Positions 29,118-38,105 of a stretch of 51,398 nucleotides of DNA are shown in pieces. Source of the DNA: Segatella salivae DSM 15606 (GTDB lineage: Bacteria > Bacteroidota > Bacteroidia > Bacteroidales > Bacteroidaceae). Below the pieces are notes generated by a model. That model made no database searches. It worked only from the letters and a program-made list of their open reading frames with translations, and had not been told where the DNA came from. The translations under genes and the position numbers were made by a program. Numbering within the stretch: the first letter of the stretch is position 1; the number at the start of each line of letters is the position of its first letter. Location: the NCBI RefSeq assembly GCF_000185845.1, contig NZ_GL629647.1, positions 949,986 through 1,001,383 of the forward strand. The letters are read 5' to 3'.

Positions 29118-29125
29118 CAAAAATA
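29118..29125 (-). promoter_or_regulatory. -7 promoter box of the nucleotidyltransferase operon
   Basis: Minus-strand TATTTTTG, 31 bases before the chosen start. The upstream TTG lies almost on the box, which supports the ATG at 29087. Confidence 0.5.
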
Positions 29126-29382
29126 CATATTATATATGAAACTGAGAAAACTTTTATTTTATATTTTGTTTTTTGAACGCTGGAAATGACGAAAACAACG
29201 GAATGAAGGCAATAAAAATTCAACCTGTCATCAAACAAAAAGTATTGTCATCTACTATAAACACAATGCTAAAACATCGCCTAAAACATTATCCCCTATG
29301 CGATTCTACCTTGCAACTAAGCCAATAGCAATGCGCAAAGAAAATCTTTTCATTTGCTATTGCAGCCTCATAGAAAAAACAT

Positions 29383-29390
29383 TATCTTTG
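29383..29390 (+). promoter_or_regulatory. -7 promoter box of the 165-residue membrane protein gene
   Basis: TATCTTTG, 49 bases before the start at 29439. A weak TTG lies about 20 bases further upstream. Confidence 0.55.
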
Positions 29391-29438
29391 CCCTCATTAT
29401 TCAACAACTATTAATATCAATCATTAAACATTACGCTT

Positions 29439-29936
29439 ATGAACACAACTATGCTCGTTATTATTATTTTATGGTTTCTCGTTGGTGTGGGAGCTATGAT
29501 ATATATGAAGACAAAAGGACTCGGTGCAAAAGGTAGTTATGCTGTAGCCGCACGACAACTATTTAGACAAATCTACCCAGCTCTTGATATTCAGCAGTAT
29601 GAATTCTTAGAATGTACAAGAACATATAGCGCTGTTGAAGTGCGCATCCCTGTGCTTATCGCTTATAATTCGAATGAATTTTTCTTGATTCCTGCAACAC
29701 GTAATCTCACAGGTACCCAGCTTAATGCCCCCGATTCCTATGTAGACAGAAACGAACACATCCCACTTTTGGGCATTCAACAAATCGGAATCAACGACAA
29801 CGGAACAAAAATGGCCTTCGTTACCAAAGGTAAAGAGACGATATTGAACTTCAGTAAACGCAACACTTTCGGTGAAGATCAAAGCCAAAAAGTTGCAGAA
29901 TTCTTGGCAACCATGACTGAAGCTGCCAATAATTAA
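29439..29936 (+). CDS. Hypothetical protein with N-terminal membrane anchor
   Basis: A 165-residue protein not recognised as a known family. An N-terminal hydrophobic helix (about residues 5-23, MLVIIILWFLVGVGAMIYM) has no lipobox or clear cleavage site, so it is probably a signal anchor. The rest is a compact globular domain with alternating strands (VEVRIPVLIAY, EFFLIPATRN, KMAFVTKGKETILNF), most likely on the periplasmic or cytoplasmic face. It is monocistronic, flanked by its own promoter and a bidirectional terminator. No function can be proposed. Confidence 0.8.
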   Translation: MNTTMLVIIILWFLVGVGAMIYMKTKGLGAKGSYAVAARQLFRQIYPALDIQQYEFLECTRTYSAVEVRIPVLIAYNSNEFFLIPATRNLTGTQLNAPDSYVDRNEHIPLLGIQQIGINDNGTKMAFVTKGKETILNFSKRNTFGEDQSQKVAEFLATMTEAANN

Positions 29937-29963
29937 CAAGTTCCTGAGGGCTGAAAAATAAGA

Positions 29964-30014
29964 TTTGAACTTTAGGATTGCCTTTATTCAACAAGTCAAA
30001 TCCTAAAGTTCAAA
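29964..30014. terminator. Bidirectional terminator between convergent genes
   Basis: A 16-bp perfect inverted repeat (TTTGAACTTTAGGATT at 29964-29979 with 29999-30014, 19-base loop), 27 bases after the plus-strand stop and 16 bases after the minus-strand yqeY stop. Confidence 0.8.
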
Positions 30015-30030
30015 CTTTAATCAATATGAT

Positions 30031-30468
30031 TTAATGCTTCAAATGCTTACGAACAAGCTCTGAAACTGTCTTTCCATCGGCAGCACTCCACTTAGCTTTC
30101 ACTTCTTTAATCACGTTTCCCATCTGCTTTTGTTCAATGCCTTCAGGGTATGAAGCGACGATAAATGCTTCGATTTCTTCGTCTTTTGGTGCTGCAGGAA
30201 GTAAGGCTTCAAGAATCAAATACTCATTCTTCTCATTCTCAGCCAAGTCATTTCTACCTGCGTCAGCATACACTTTTTCAGACTCTTTGCGCTCTTTTAC
30301 CATCTTACGGATTATCTGAATCTCTGCTGAATCGTCTAAGGTTTTGGCATCTTTTGCCGTACTAAACTTCAGGAATTCACTTTTTAGAAGACGATAAACG
30401 GCTGCTTTTTCTTTCTCACCTGACTTCATTGAAGTCATGATCATCTTGTTAATTTCCTCGTTATACAT
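30031..30468 (-). CDS. GatB/YqeY domain protein
   Basis: A 145-residue protein matching the YqeY family in length and sequence: N-terminal helices (EINKMIMTSMKSGEKEKAAVYRLLKSEFLK) and the C-terminal helical domain (LLPAAPKDEEIEAFIVAS; MGNVIKEVKAKW; GKTVSELVRKHL) related to the tail of the GatB amidotransferase subunit that binds tRNA. The role is uncertain; tRNA-related function is inferred from the GatB homology. It is monocistronic with a promoter overlapped by a perfect dyad (30486-30518). Confidence 0.93.
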   Translation of the reverse strand: MYNEEINKMIMTSMKSGEKEKAAVYRLLKSEFLKFSTAKDAKTLDDSAEIQIIRKMVKERKESEKVYADAGRNDLAENEKNEYLILEALLPAAPKDEEIEAFIVASYPEGIEQKQMGNVIKEVKAKWSAADGKTVSELVRKHLKH

Positions 30469-30485
30469 ACACTTTAATATTTAAT

Positions 30486-30518
30486 TTTGCAATCATTGCA
30501 CCTTACAATGATTGCAAA
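30486..30518. promoter_or_regulatory. Perfect 13-bp dyad overlapping the yqeY promoter
   Basis: TTTGCAATCATTG at 30486-30498 is repeated inverted at 30506-30518 with a 7-base spacer. The right arm overlaps the -7 box, so this could be an operator; as RNA the left arm would lie in the leader just before the ATG. Confidence 0.5.
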
Positions 30519-30522
30519 GATA
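30515..30522 (-). promoter_or_regulatory. -7 promoter box of yqeY
   Basis: Minus-strand TATCTTTG, 47 bases before the start codon at 30468. Confidence 0.55.
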
Positions 30523-30578
30523 GGAAATTATCAATGAAAACACACAATTTTTACTATGAAGATAGTTAAACAGTAGTT

Positions 30579-31358
30579 TTATTTGATGTTGACATTAAAA
30601 AGCTCTTTTGTCCTCTCACCACGCGTATCATTATGCTGAATCCAATGTTTGCACGTGCCTTTCAATACGACATCGCCCGTACCATCTATGGTTGTAGTGA
30701 CCGTTCCGCAATCTTTCACACGAACACGGATATCTCCTGTGCCATCAAGCGATAGCACTGCACTCGGCACTTTGACCATAAACATCTTGATATCTCCCGT
30801 GCCATCAAGAGACGCTTTGACTGACATGGCTTCGAGATACCCAACTTTTAAGCTGCCCGTTCCATCGACTTCTCCTTTGAAATTATCGCAGATCAAGGTA
30901 TCAATTTGTAGGCTTCCAGTCCCCTCAAGAGAAGCTTTCAGTTGGTCGGTATCAATCTTTTTTGCCTTAAAATCGCCTACACCTTCGTTCTCAACCTCCA
31001 CAAGATTGGGGCTACTTAGATAGACCTTGACGCCTTGACCAGCATTACCAAACAACTTAAAACTATTAGATCCGACTGTTGTTATAACGAGTTTATCGCC
31101 TTTAAAATCTACCCTTGTAGCCTCAACTGCAGCTTTCGAGCCCACAATTCGAATGCTTAAGGAATCTGATTGCGTATAGATGACATCACCAACTAAACCC
31201 GTTTCAATCTTTGAAAAATATTTATTTTTAATCAAACGCGTAATTTGTTGCCCCGTGGATTTACCCTCCATCCTGCGTATATCGTTTGACGTAATGCCAC
31301 AACTCGCCATTGTAAGGAGGCAGAAAAGACTGAATGTTAATAAGAAGATACGTTTCAT
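30579..31358 (-). CDS. Head-GIN-domain (DUF2807) lipoprotein
   Basis: A 259-residue protein. The ATG at 31358 gives a clean lipoprotein signal (MKRIFLLTFSLFCLLTMASC, C20). The body is a DUF2807/head-GIN putative auto-transporter adhesin domain, a beta-solenoid. Between about residues 125 and 240 a ladder of (E/D)GTG(S/D) motifs repeats about every 20 residues (EGTGSL, DGTGSL, DGTGDI, DGTGDI, DGTGDV), one per coil turn. The family is common in Bacteroidota envelopes; no enzyme activity is known to me. It is probably an outer-membrane-anchored structural or binding protein. Confidence 0.88.
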   Translation of the reverse strand: MKRIFLLTFSLFCLLTMASCGITSNDIRRMEGKSTGQQITRLIKNKYFSKIETGLVGDVIYTQSDSLSIRIVGSKAAVEATRVDFKGDKLVITTVGSNSFKLFGNAGQGVKVYLSSPNLVEVENEGVGDFKAKKIDTDQLKASLEGTGSLQIDTLICDNFKGEVDGTGSLKVGYLEAMSVKASLDGTGDIKMFMVKVPSAVLSLDGTGDIRVRVKDCGTVTTTIDGTGDVVLKGTCKHWIQHNDTRGERTKELFNVNIK

Positions 31359-31398
31359 AATCATCATTTTAATTATTAATTATACCACTTAGACGCAA

Positions 31399-31406
31399 CA
31401 AAAATA
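31399..31406 (-). promoter_or_regulatory. -7 promoter box of the head-GIN gene
   Basis: Minus-strand TATTTTTG, 41 bases before the start at 31358; the -33 region shows no clear TTTG. Confidence 0.4.
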
Positions 31407-31771
31407 AGAAAAGTTGCAGGAAAACAAGAAAAAATAAATATTAATTCAAATAACCAATAAAGAAAAAATAAAACACAGCTACAATCACCTGACAAACAGA
31501 ATGAGCTTTTATTCATATACAGAACGAATTTTCTTCCGAAACAATATCCTATAAAACAAAGTTCAATTTCATTGAATTAATAGGCAAGAAAACAAGAAAA
31601 TATATTGCAGCCTCATTCAGGTTTATTCAAGAAAACACTTCAAAAACCCAGCCGTCAGAATCATCTTAATTCATGACAAAAATAAAACAAACGCATCAAT
31701 CCACACACTTCTTATCGCAAACTCACACAATTCACCTTGTAACGACTATGATTTTACGCCGTAAAAGCTAT

Positions 31772-31792
31772 CAAATTACACGACAATATGAC
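31772..31792 (+). repeat. Intergenic TTACACGA motif, copy 3
   Basis: Begins CAAATTACACGACAAT (one mismatch to copies 1 and 2) and continues ATGAC, an extension also seen in copy 4. Confidence 0.5.
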
Positions 31793-32166
31793 ACAAATCA
31801 CAACGCAAGAGCTCTGTGTTGAATCACCACTTAGTAAGAGCCTGAGAAACAGGTTGTTTCCATTCATTAGAAGAAAGAGTAACATTCACTGCCTGTTCCA
31901 TAGCAAAGAATGTAACATACTGAATCAAATTTAAATTCAAGTTGAAATAAATCAACATATCAACACATAGCCTTTCATAAACAAACAACGACCAACAAGC
32001 CAAAAGAAATATAGACTTTGCACCTTGATGATTATTCTCTAAGAAAATATTGCCCCACACTTGGTTTCATTTGTCCATAGAATAGCCACCATGAAAAGAG
32101 GCAAGACAAATGACCATCCTCGTTGAAAAGTTTTTCAAAATAATCGTGTAAAAACTTCAACTTTCG

Positions 32167-32197
32167 TTTTGTCTTCTTCACTTTTTTACTATCTTTG
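32167..32197 (+). promoter_or_regulatory. Promoter of the cysE operon
   Basis: TTTTG at 32167-32171 (-33) and TATCTTTG at 32190-32197 (-7), 18 bases apart: the best promoter match in the window. Because the box covers an in-frame upstream start at 32195, translation must begin downstream at 32228. Confidence 0.75.
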
Positions 32198-32227
32198 CAC
32201 ATAATATATATTGAGACAACAAACGAA

Positions 32228-33169
32228 ATGAGCAATATAGAGCCGACTCATGTACTGACACAGACCGTAAAAGAACTGTCGGAGACCGACACTTTGAAAG
32301 GTTTGTGCCATCATCATCATGACGGTTATCCGTTACCTTCAGGCAAAGCGCTTGAAGAAATCGTTGAATTGTCACGTGCAATCATCTTTCCTGGATACTA
32401 TGGAAAGTCATCTGTCAACACACAAACCATCAAATATCACATTGGAGTCAATGCAGAACGTATGCAAAAGCTGCTTTACGAGCAGGTTTTGGCAGGTCTT
32501 TGCTTCGGTGATATGTGTGAGAAACCCGATGATAACAAGTTTATCGAGCTGCGAAAACAGGCTGAAACAATCTCTATAAAGCTTGTTTCCATGTTGCCAC
32601 ACATCCGTAATCTGCTGGCCACCGATGTTGAAGCAGCCTATAACGGAGACCCCGCTGCCGATAGTTATGCTGAGATTATCTCGTGCTATCCCGTCATTAA
32701 GGCGCTGACAAACTATCGAATTGCACACGAACTTTATGAGATGCACGTGCCGTTGATACCGAGAATGATTACCGAAATGGCTCATTCTGAGACTGGAATT
32801 GACATTCATCCAGGTGCTAAAATCGGTGAATACTTCACGATAGACCATGGTACTGGTGTTGTCATTGGTGCCACTTGTATTATCGGAAAGCATGTAAAGC
32901 TCTACCAAGGGGTAACACTTGGGGCCAAGAGTTTCCCCTTAGATAAAGATGGAAAGCCAATAAAAGGCATCGCACGTCACCCCATTTTAGAGGATAATGT
33001 GGTGGTATATTCAAATGCAACTGTGCTGGGTCGCATCACCATTGGTAAGAGTTGTGTCATCGGAGCGAATACATGGGTGATGGAAGATATGCGCCCCAAG
33101 ACTAAGAAATATAAGAAAATAAAGAAAGATATAATAGATATTCAATACAACAATGGAACAGGAATTTGA
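32228..33169 (+). CDS. cysE: Serine O-acetyltransferase
   Basis: A 313-residue enzyme that acetylates L-serine with acetyl-CoA, the first step of cysteine synthesis. An N-terminal helical domain (to about 190) is followed by the left-handed beta-helix of hexapeptide repeats: GIDIHPGAKIGEYFTIDHGTG, VVIGATCIIG, GVTLGAKSF, RHPILEDNVVVYSNATVLG. The catalytic region DHGTG and the RHP motif are present. The start is at 32228 because the promoter overlaps the longer reading frame. It is the first gene of a long plus-strand run and overlaps the next gene by 17 bases. Confidence 0.95.
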   Translation: MSNIEPTHVLTQTVKELSETDTLKGLCHHHHDGYPLPSGKALEEIVELSRAIIFPGYYGKSSVNTQTIKYHIGVNAERMQKLLYEQVLAGLCFGDMCEKPDDNKFIELRKQAETISIKLVSMLPHIRNLLATDVEAAYNGDPAADSYAEIISCYPVIKALTNYRIAHELYEMHVPLIPRMITEMAHSETGIDIHPGAKIGEYFTIDHGTGVVIGATCIIGKHVKLYQGVTLGAKSFPLDKDGKPIKGIARHPILEDNVVVYSNATVLGRITIGKSCVIGANTWVMEDMRPKTKKYKKIKKDIIDIQYNNGTGI

Positions 33170-34646
33170 ACTCATTGCCAAGACTTTCATGGGACTTGAA
33201 CCCGTTTTGGCTCAAGAGCTCACCCAACTGGGTGCCAATAATGTACAGACTGGACGTCGAATGGTGTCGTTTACAGGAGATAAAGAGATGATGTATCGCG
33301 CCAATTTCCAACTACATACGGCCATAAGAATCCTCAAACCAATCGCTCATTTCAAAGCCCGCTCGGCTGAAGATATGTATGATGAGGTGAAGAAAATAGA
33401 CTGGAGTAAATATATTGAGAAGGGAAAGACCTTCAGTGTTGATTCAGTTGTCTACTCAGAAGAATTCAGAAACTCGCGCTTTGTCACATATAAAGTGAAG
33501 GACGCCATTGTTGATCAATTCCGTGAAAAGACTGGAATCAGACCGAATATCAGTGTGAGTAACCCTGACATTCGACTCAATATACACATCGCTGAGGATA
33601 AAGCAACGCTAAGTCTTGACTCAAGTGGTGAGAGCCTTCATCGCAGAGGATATCGCCAAGAGAGTGTAGAGGCGCCATTAAATGAAGTTCTTGCCGCTGG
33701 AATGATACTCATGAGTGGCTGGAAAGGGGATTCTGATTTCATCGATCCCATGTGTGGTTCGGGCACAATCCTCATCGAAGCAGCGCTCATCGCACGTAAT
33801 ATCAGTCCAGGAGTATTTAGAAAAGAATTTGCATTTGAGAAGTGGCCAGACTATGATCAGGACCTCTTTGACCGGATATATAATGATGATTCGCAAGAGA
33901 AAGAATTCAATCATCACATCTATGGCTATGACATTGACATGAAAGCGGTTAATACTGCTCGTTTGAATGTTAAGGCAGCAGGTCTTTCTCAGCTTATAAC
34001 CGTAGAACAACAAGATTTCAAGAACTTCAAGAAACCAGCCGAAAAGAGTATTATAATCACTAATCCTCCCTATGGAGAACGCATCTCAACACCAAACCTT
34101 TTGGGTACTTATAAGATGATAGGTGAACGATTAAAGCACGAGTTTGGAGGCAATGAAGCGTGGGTTTTGAGTTATCGTGAAGAATGCTTTGACCAGATTG
34201 GTCTTAAGCCCAGCATCAAAATACCTCTTTATAATGGTAGTTTGGAGTGTGAATTCCGCAAATATTCGCTCTTCGATGGCAAGATGAAAGAGTTCAGAGC
34301 AGATGGAGGCATCGTGAAAACTGCTGCAGAAAAGAAAGAGATGGCACAGAAACATCGCTTTAAAAAGAATCGGGATTTCACGAAACGACTTGAAGAAGAG
34401 AGCAGCAATGAAGAGGGAGATATTCGTAATTTCACTTTCCACAAGCATGAGATTGATGGCTTCTCAGGACGCAAAAAGCGTACAACAAGAGATCATGACG
34501 ATAGCCATGACAATGAGAACCGACGTGGAAAACGTGGTAATTCTTTTGGAGGTCGTGACGAAAGAAAAGGAAACAAACGATTTGATAAAGGCAGTAAACG
34601 AAACGGATTCAATAAAGGAAGATCACATTTTGATGAGGAAGATTAA
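33153..34646 (+). CDS. THUMP-domain class I RNA methyltransferase (RlmL-like)
   Basis: A 497-residue SAM-dependent methyltransferase of the UPF0020/COG0116 family, which includes the 23S rRNA m2G2445 methyltransferase RlmL. A THUMP domain lies at about 45-160 (RANFQLHTAIRIL ... NIHIAEDKATLSLD). The Rossmann domain has DPMCGSGTILIEAAL (SAM loop), and the catalytic TNPPYGER. After about residue 405 comes a strongly charged, low-complexity tail of about 90 residues rich in Arg, Lys, Gly, Asp and Asn, likely a disordered RNA-binding extension. Older annotations call this family an N6-adenine DNA methylase; RNA is more likely given THUMP. Confidence 0.92.
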   Translation: MEQEFELIAKTFMGLEPVLAQELTQLGANNVQTGRRMVSFTGDKEMMYRANFQLHTAIRILKPIAHFKARSAEDMYDEVKKIDWSKYIEKGKTFSVDSVVYSEEFRNSRFVTYKVKDAIVDQFREKTGIRPNISVSNPDIRLNIHIAEDKATLSLDSSGESLHRRGYRQESVEAPLNEVLAAGMILMSGWKGDSDFIDPMCGSGTILIEAALIARNISPGVFRKEFAFEKWPDYDQDLFDRIYNDDSQEKEFNHHIYGYDIDMKAVNTARLNVKAAGLSQLITVEQQDFKNFKKPAEKSIIITNPPYGERISTPNLLGTYKMIGERLKHEFGGNEAWVLSYREECFDQIGLKPSIKIPLYNGSLECEFRKYSLFDGKMKEFRADGGIVKTAAEKKEMAQKHRFKKNRDFTKRLEEESSNEEGDIRNFTFHKHEIDGFSGRKKRTTRDHDDSHDNENRRGKRGNSFGGRDERKGNKRFDKGSKRNGFNKGRSHFDEED

Positions 34647-34649
34647 GCC

Positions 34650-36827
34650 ATGAGAAAGATTTTCACACTGATATTGACAATGGTTGCTGCATTAACTGTA
34701 CATGCACAAGAATTAAAGCCTTTGACTTTAGAGGACTTAAACTTTGGAGGAACGAACTATCATAACATGGTTCCCAAGACACGTTACACCACTTGGTGGG
34801 GTGATGAGCTTGTGCACTTGGATACAGAAGAATGTTTTCTCGTCAATAAATCGACGGGAAAAGAAAGTCAATTGTTTACACTCTCTGAATTAAATCAGTG
34901 GAGCGGAATGAAACTTCGGCACCTTTATAACCTTAGTTTCCCTGAAAGTGGAAAGTCATTGGTATGGCTTAATGACGGGAATGAACGCATGTTGTTCGAC
35001 TGGAAGCACAAAAAGGCAATATGGAAAGGTAATATCAGTATGGCAAAAGGTGCGCAAGCACAAGACTTTAACAGTGTTTCGAAAGCGTTAGCCTACGTAA
35101 AAGACAACCAACTTCACGTCATTGATGCACACGGAAACGACCATCAGCTGACCACAGATGGTAGTCGTGAGATTGTTTATGGACAGAGTGTGCACCGCAA
35201 TGAGTTTGGAATTACGGGTGGACTCTTTTGGAATCACGATGGCACTCGATTGGCTTTCTATCGTATGGACCAAAGCATAGTGAGCGATTATCCACAAGTT
35301 GACATTCCAGAACTTGACTGGAAACCTTCTAATGGACAAAGCCGCATGGCCAAAGCAGACCCAGATAAATATCCCATGGCTGGTGAAACCATTCACAAAG
35401 TGACTGTAGGCGTGTTTGATTTAGCTACAAACAAGATTACATATCTTGCCGCAGGAGATCCCACTGACCGTTATTTCTCGAATATAAGTTGGGCACCTGA
35501 CAACAAAACGCTATACATGTTTGAACTTAATCGCGACCAAAACGATTGTCGTTTGATGAGTTATAACACGATTACGGGACAGCCAATAGCGGAGATTTAC
35601 CATGAGACGGATTCAAAATATGTTGAACCTCTCCATCCGATTACATTCATTCCTTGGGACAACAACAAGTTTATCTTGTGGAGCCAAAAGGATGGTTACA
35701 TGCATCTTTACCTATATAATAAGGAGGGAAAAGCACTTCGTCAGCTCACAAAAGGAAAGTATGTAGTCCTTGATCTCTTAGGTTTCGATACCAAGAACAA
35801 ACGTATCTTCATCGAAAGTAATGCTTGTAGCCCAATACAAAAGAATCTCTTTGCGATTGACTTTGCGTCAGGAAAGCAAACACTTCTTGACGTAAATGGG
35901 AAAGGATGGCATTCAGGCAGCTTGAGTAAAAGTGGTAATTATATTGTTGATAATTATCAAACACCGGATATTCCCCGTAATATTGCGATTGTAAATACAA
36001 CAAACGGCAAGTCAATTAGCTACTTTATGGCGACTAATCCATGGCAAGGCTACACTGTTCCAACGTATGAATGCGGCTCGATTAAGGCAGCTGATGGCGT
36101 AACAGACCTCTACTATCGAATGGTTAAGCCTCTAAACTTCAATCCAAACAAGAAATATCCCACCATTGTTTATGTCTATGGAGGTCCTCATGCCCATAAT
36201 GTTGATGCACGATGGCACTATAGTAGTCGTGGATGGGAAACCTATATGGCCGAACACGGCTATCTTCTCTTTATCTTAGACAATAGAGGAAGCGAGCACA
36301 GAGGCAAGGAATTTGAACAAGTTACCTTTAGACATTTGGGCCAAGAAGAAATGAAAGATCAGATGGAAGGAGTCAAATTCCTAAAGTCTTTGCCTTATGT
36401 TGACGCACAACGCTTAGGAATACATGGCTGGAGTTTTGGTGGTTTTATGACTATTAACCTTATGACGACCTACCCAGATGTATTCAAAGTCGGCGTAGCG
36501 GGTGGCCCAGTAATCGATTGGAAGTGGTATGAAGCCATGTATGGAGAACGATATATGGACACGCCTGAAGCCAATTCACAAGGTTATGCAGCATGTAGCT
36601 TGCTGCCAAAAGCTAAGAATCTTAAGGGAAAACTTGAGATAATCATTGGTCTTAACGACCCCGTTGTCGTACCACAGCATGCTTTTTCTTTCTTGAAGGC
36701 ATGCATAGCAGCAGGAACACAGCCTGACTTCTTCGTCTATCCAGGCGAGCCTCACAACATGAGAGGACATCAGAGTGTGCATCTGCACGAACGAATCAGC
36801 CAGTATTTCTTTGATTATTTAAAATAG
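34650..36827 (+). CDS. S9 family dipeptidyl peptidase (DPP IV type)
   Basis: A 725-residue secreted serine peptidase. A signal peptide ends at VHAQ (about residue 19), a beta-propeller of the DPP IV N-terminal type follows, and the alpha/beta-hydrolase domain begins near YPTIVYVYGGPHAH. The catalytic triad is S595 in GWSFGGF, D670 in GLNDPVV and H702 in GEPHNM. DPP IV homologues cut dipeptides after proline or alanine in the periplasm and are important for peptide-using Prevotella and Porphyromonas relatives. It begins 3 bases after the methyltransferase stop and is followed by purD after 9 bases. Confidence 0.94.
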   Translation: MRKIFTLILTMVAALTVHAQELKPLTLEDLNFGGTNYHNMVPKTRYTTWWGDELVHLDTEECFLVNKSTGKESQLFTLSELNQWSGMKLRHLYNLSFPESGKSLVWLNDGNERMLFDWKHKKAIWKGNISMAKGAQAQDFNSVSKALAYVKDNQLHVIDAHGNDHQLTTDGSREIVYGQSVHRNEFGITGGLFWNHDGTRLAFYRMDQSIVSDYPQVDIPELDWKPSNGQSRMAKADPDKYPMAGETIHKVTVGVFDLATNKITYLAAGDPTDRYFSNISWAPDNKTLYMFELNRDQNDCRLMSYNTITGQPIAEIYHETDSKYVEPLHPITFIPWDNNKFILWSQKDGYMHLYLYNKEGKALRQLTKGKYVVLDLLGFDTKNKRIFIESNACSPIQKNLFAIDFASGKQTLLDVNGKGWHSGSLSKSGNYIVDNYQTPDIPRNIAIVNTTNGKSISYFMATNPWQGYTVPTYECGSIKAADGVTDLYYRMVKPLNFNPNKKYPTIVYVYGGPHAHNVDARWHYSSRGWETYMAEHGYLLFILDNRGSEHRGKEFEQVTFRHLGQEEMKDQMEGVKFLKSLPYVDAQRLGIHGWSFGGFMTINLMTTYPDVFKVGVAGGPVIDWKWYEAMYGERYMDTPEANSQGYAACSLLPKAKNLKGKLEIIIGLNDPVVVPQHAFSFLKACIAAGTQPDFFVYPGEPHNMRGHQSVHLHERISQYFFDYLK

Positions 36828-36836
36828 ATTCCAATC

Positions 36837-38105
36837 ATGAGACTATTATTATTGGGTGGAGGTGGCCGCGAACATGCCTTAGCATGGAAGATAGCCCAAA
36901 GCAAAAAGTGTGATAAGTTGTATATTGCTCCGGGCAATGCCGGCACAGCTGACTGCGGAGAAAACGTCAACATCAAAGCTGATGACTTTGAAAAGTTAAA
37001 GGACTTTGCTGTTAATCACCACGTCGATATGGTCGTTGTAGGTCCTGAAGACCCTTTAGTTAAAGGGATTTATGACAACTTTAAACAAGATAAACGCACG
37101 CAAAACATCCCTGTAATTGGCCCATCTAAAGCCGGAGCTGTACTTGAAGGAAGTAAGGATTTTGCTAAAAACTTCATGCAACGGCACCATATTCCAACAG
37201 CAAAGTATAAGACATTTGATGGTAACAGCCTTGAAGAGGGACTACGATTTCTTGAAACTTTGCAACCACCTTACGTCTTAAAAGCGGATGGTTTGTGTGC
37301 AGGAAAAGGTGTTTTAATACTCCCTAATCTTGAAGAAGCAAAGAAAGAACTCCGTGAAATGCTTGGAGGAATGTTTGGAAATGCCAGTGCACAGGTGGTC
37401 ATTGAAGAGTTTTTATCAGGTATTGAGTGCAGCGTTTTCATCTTAACTGATGGTAAACACTACAAGATTCTGCCTGAAGCTAAAGACTATAAACGTATTG
37501 GTGAGCACGACACTGGACTGAATACAGGAGGCATGGGCAGTGTTTCTCCTGTTCCATTTGCAACCAAAGATTGGATGAAAAAGGTTGAAGAACGAATCAT
37601 CAAGCCTACTGTTGATGGATTATCTCACGAAGGAATAGACTATAAAGGCTTTATTTTCTTCGGCCTCATCAATGTTAATGGTGAGCCAATGGTTATTGAA
37701 TATAACTGCAGAATGGGCGATCCCGAGACAGAAAGTGTTATGCTTCGTCTGAAGAGTGACATCGTAGACCTCTTTGAAGGCGTTGCCGCCGGTGACTTAA
37801 ATCAAAGAGAAATAGCGTTCGATGAACGTGCTGCAGTCTGTGTTATGCTTGTTAGTGGAGGCTATCCTGAAGCATATAAGAAAGGCTATCCTATCACAGG
37901 AATCGACAAAGTAGATGGAAGTATCGTCTTTCATAGTGGTACTGCCAGCAAAGATGGCCAGATTCTAACGAATGGTGGGCGTGTCATTGCCGTTTCATCT
38001 TATGGGAAAGATAAAGCCGAAGCCCTGCAAAAGAGTTTTAATGAGGCTCAAAAAATTCAGTTTACTGACAAATATTTTAGAAGAGATATAGGCAAAGACC
38101 TTTAA
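36837..38105 (+). CDS. purD: Phosphoribosylamine-glycine ligase
   Basis: A 422-residue ATP-grasp enzyme that joins glycine to 5-phosphoribosylamine in purine synthesis. Family landmarks are the N-terminal LLLGGGGREHALAWK, GPEDPLVKGI, LKADGLCAGKGVL (ATP-binding), DTGLNTGGMGSVSP, EYNCRMGDPETE (metal binding) and the C-terminal VMLVSGGYPEAYKKG. Length is standard. It sits in an operon with unrelated functions, and the next gene starts at the base after its stop codon. Confidence 0.98.
   Translation: MRLLLLGGGGREHALAWKIAQSKKCDKLYIAPGNAGTADCGENVNIKADDFEKLKDFAVNHHVDMVVVGPEDPLVKGIYDNFKQDKRTQNIPVIGPSKAGAVLEGSKDFAKNFMQRHHIPTAKYKTFDGNSLEEGLRFLETLQPPYVLKADGLCAGKGVLILPNLEEAKKELREMLGGMFGNASAQVVIEEFLSGIECSVFILTDGKHYKILPEAKDYKRIGEHDTGLNTGGMGSVSPVPFATKDWMKKVEERIIKPTVDGLSHEGIDYKGFIFFGLINVNGEPMVIEYNCRMGDPETESVMLRLKSDIVDLFEGVAAGDLNQREIAFDERAAVCVMLVSGGYPEAYKKGYPITGIDKVDGSIVFHSGTASKDGQILTNGGRVIAVSSYGKDKAEALQKSFNEAQKIQFTDKYFRRDIGKDL

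Larger units (their letters stand above)
29088..29438. other. 351-base divergent spacer
   Basis: It holds the two divergent promoters (29118-29125 minus, 29383-29390 plus). No ORF, hairpin or repeat was recognised between them. Confidence 0.5.
31359..32227. other. 869-base AT-rich divergent spacer
   Basis: Divergent promoters lie at its ends (31399-31406 minus, 32167-32197 plus). The middle has a short dyad TTTTACG-C-CGTAAAA (31752-31766) and, six bases later, a copy of the intergenic TTACACGA motif (31772-31792). The one longer reading frame (31824-32060, minus) does not look like a protein gene. Nothing else was recognised. Confidence 0.5.

Noticed and set aside
30649..31023. Plus-strand frame rich in PVPS repeats
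   Set aside because: It is the antisense shadow of the GTG(S/D) repeats in the head-GIN gene, not an independent protein.
31824..32060. Minus-strand 78-codon reading frame in the spacer before cysE
   Set aside because: Composition is unlike the neighbours, no family resemblance, no promoter at a fitting distance, and it lies in an AT-rich spacer that also holds a repeated non-coding motif.
32195..32227. Longer N-terminus for cysE beginning at 32195
   Set aside because: The upstream codon lies inside the -7 promoter box; the ATG at 32228 fits a leader of about 25 bases.
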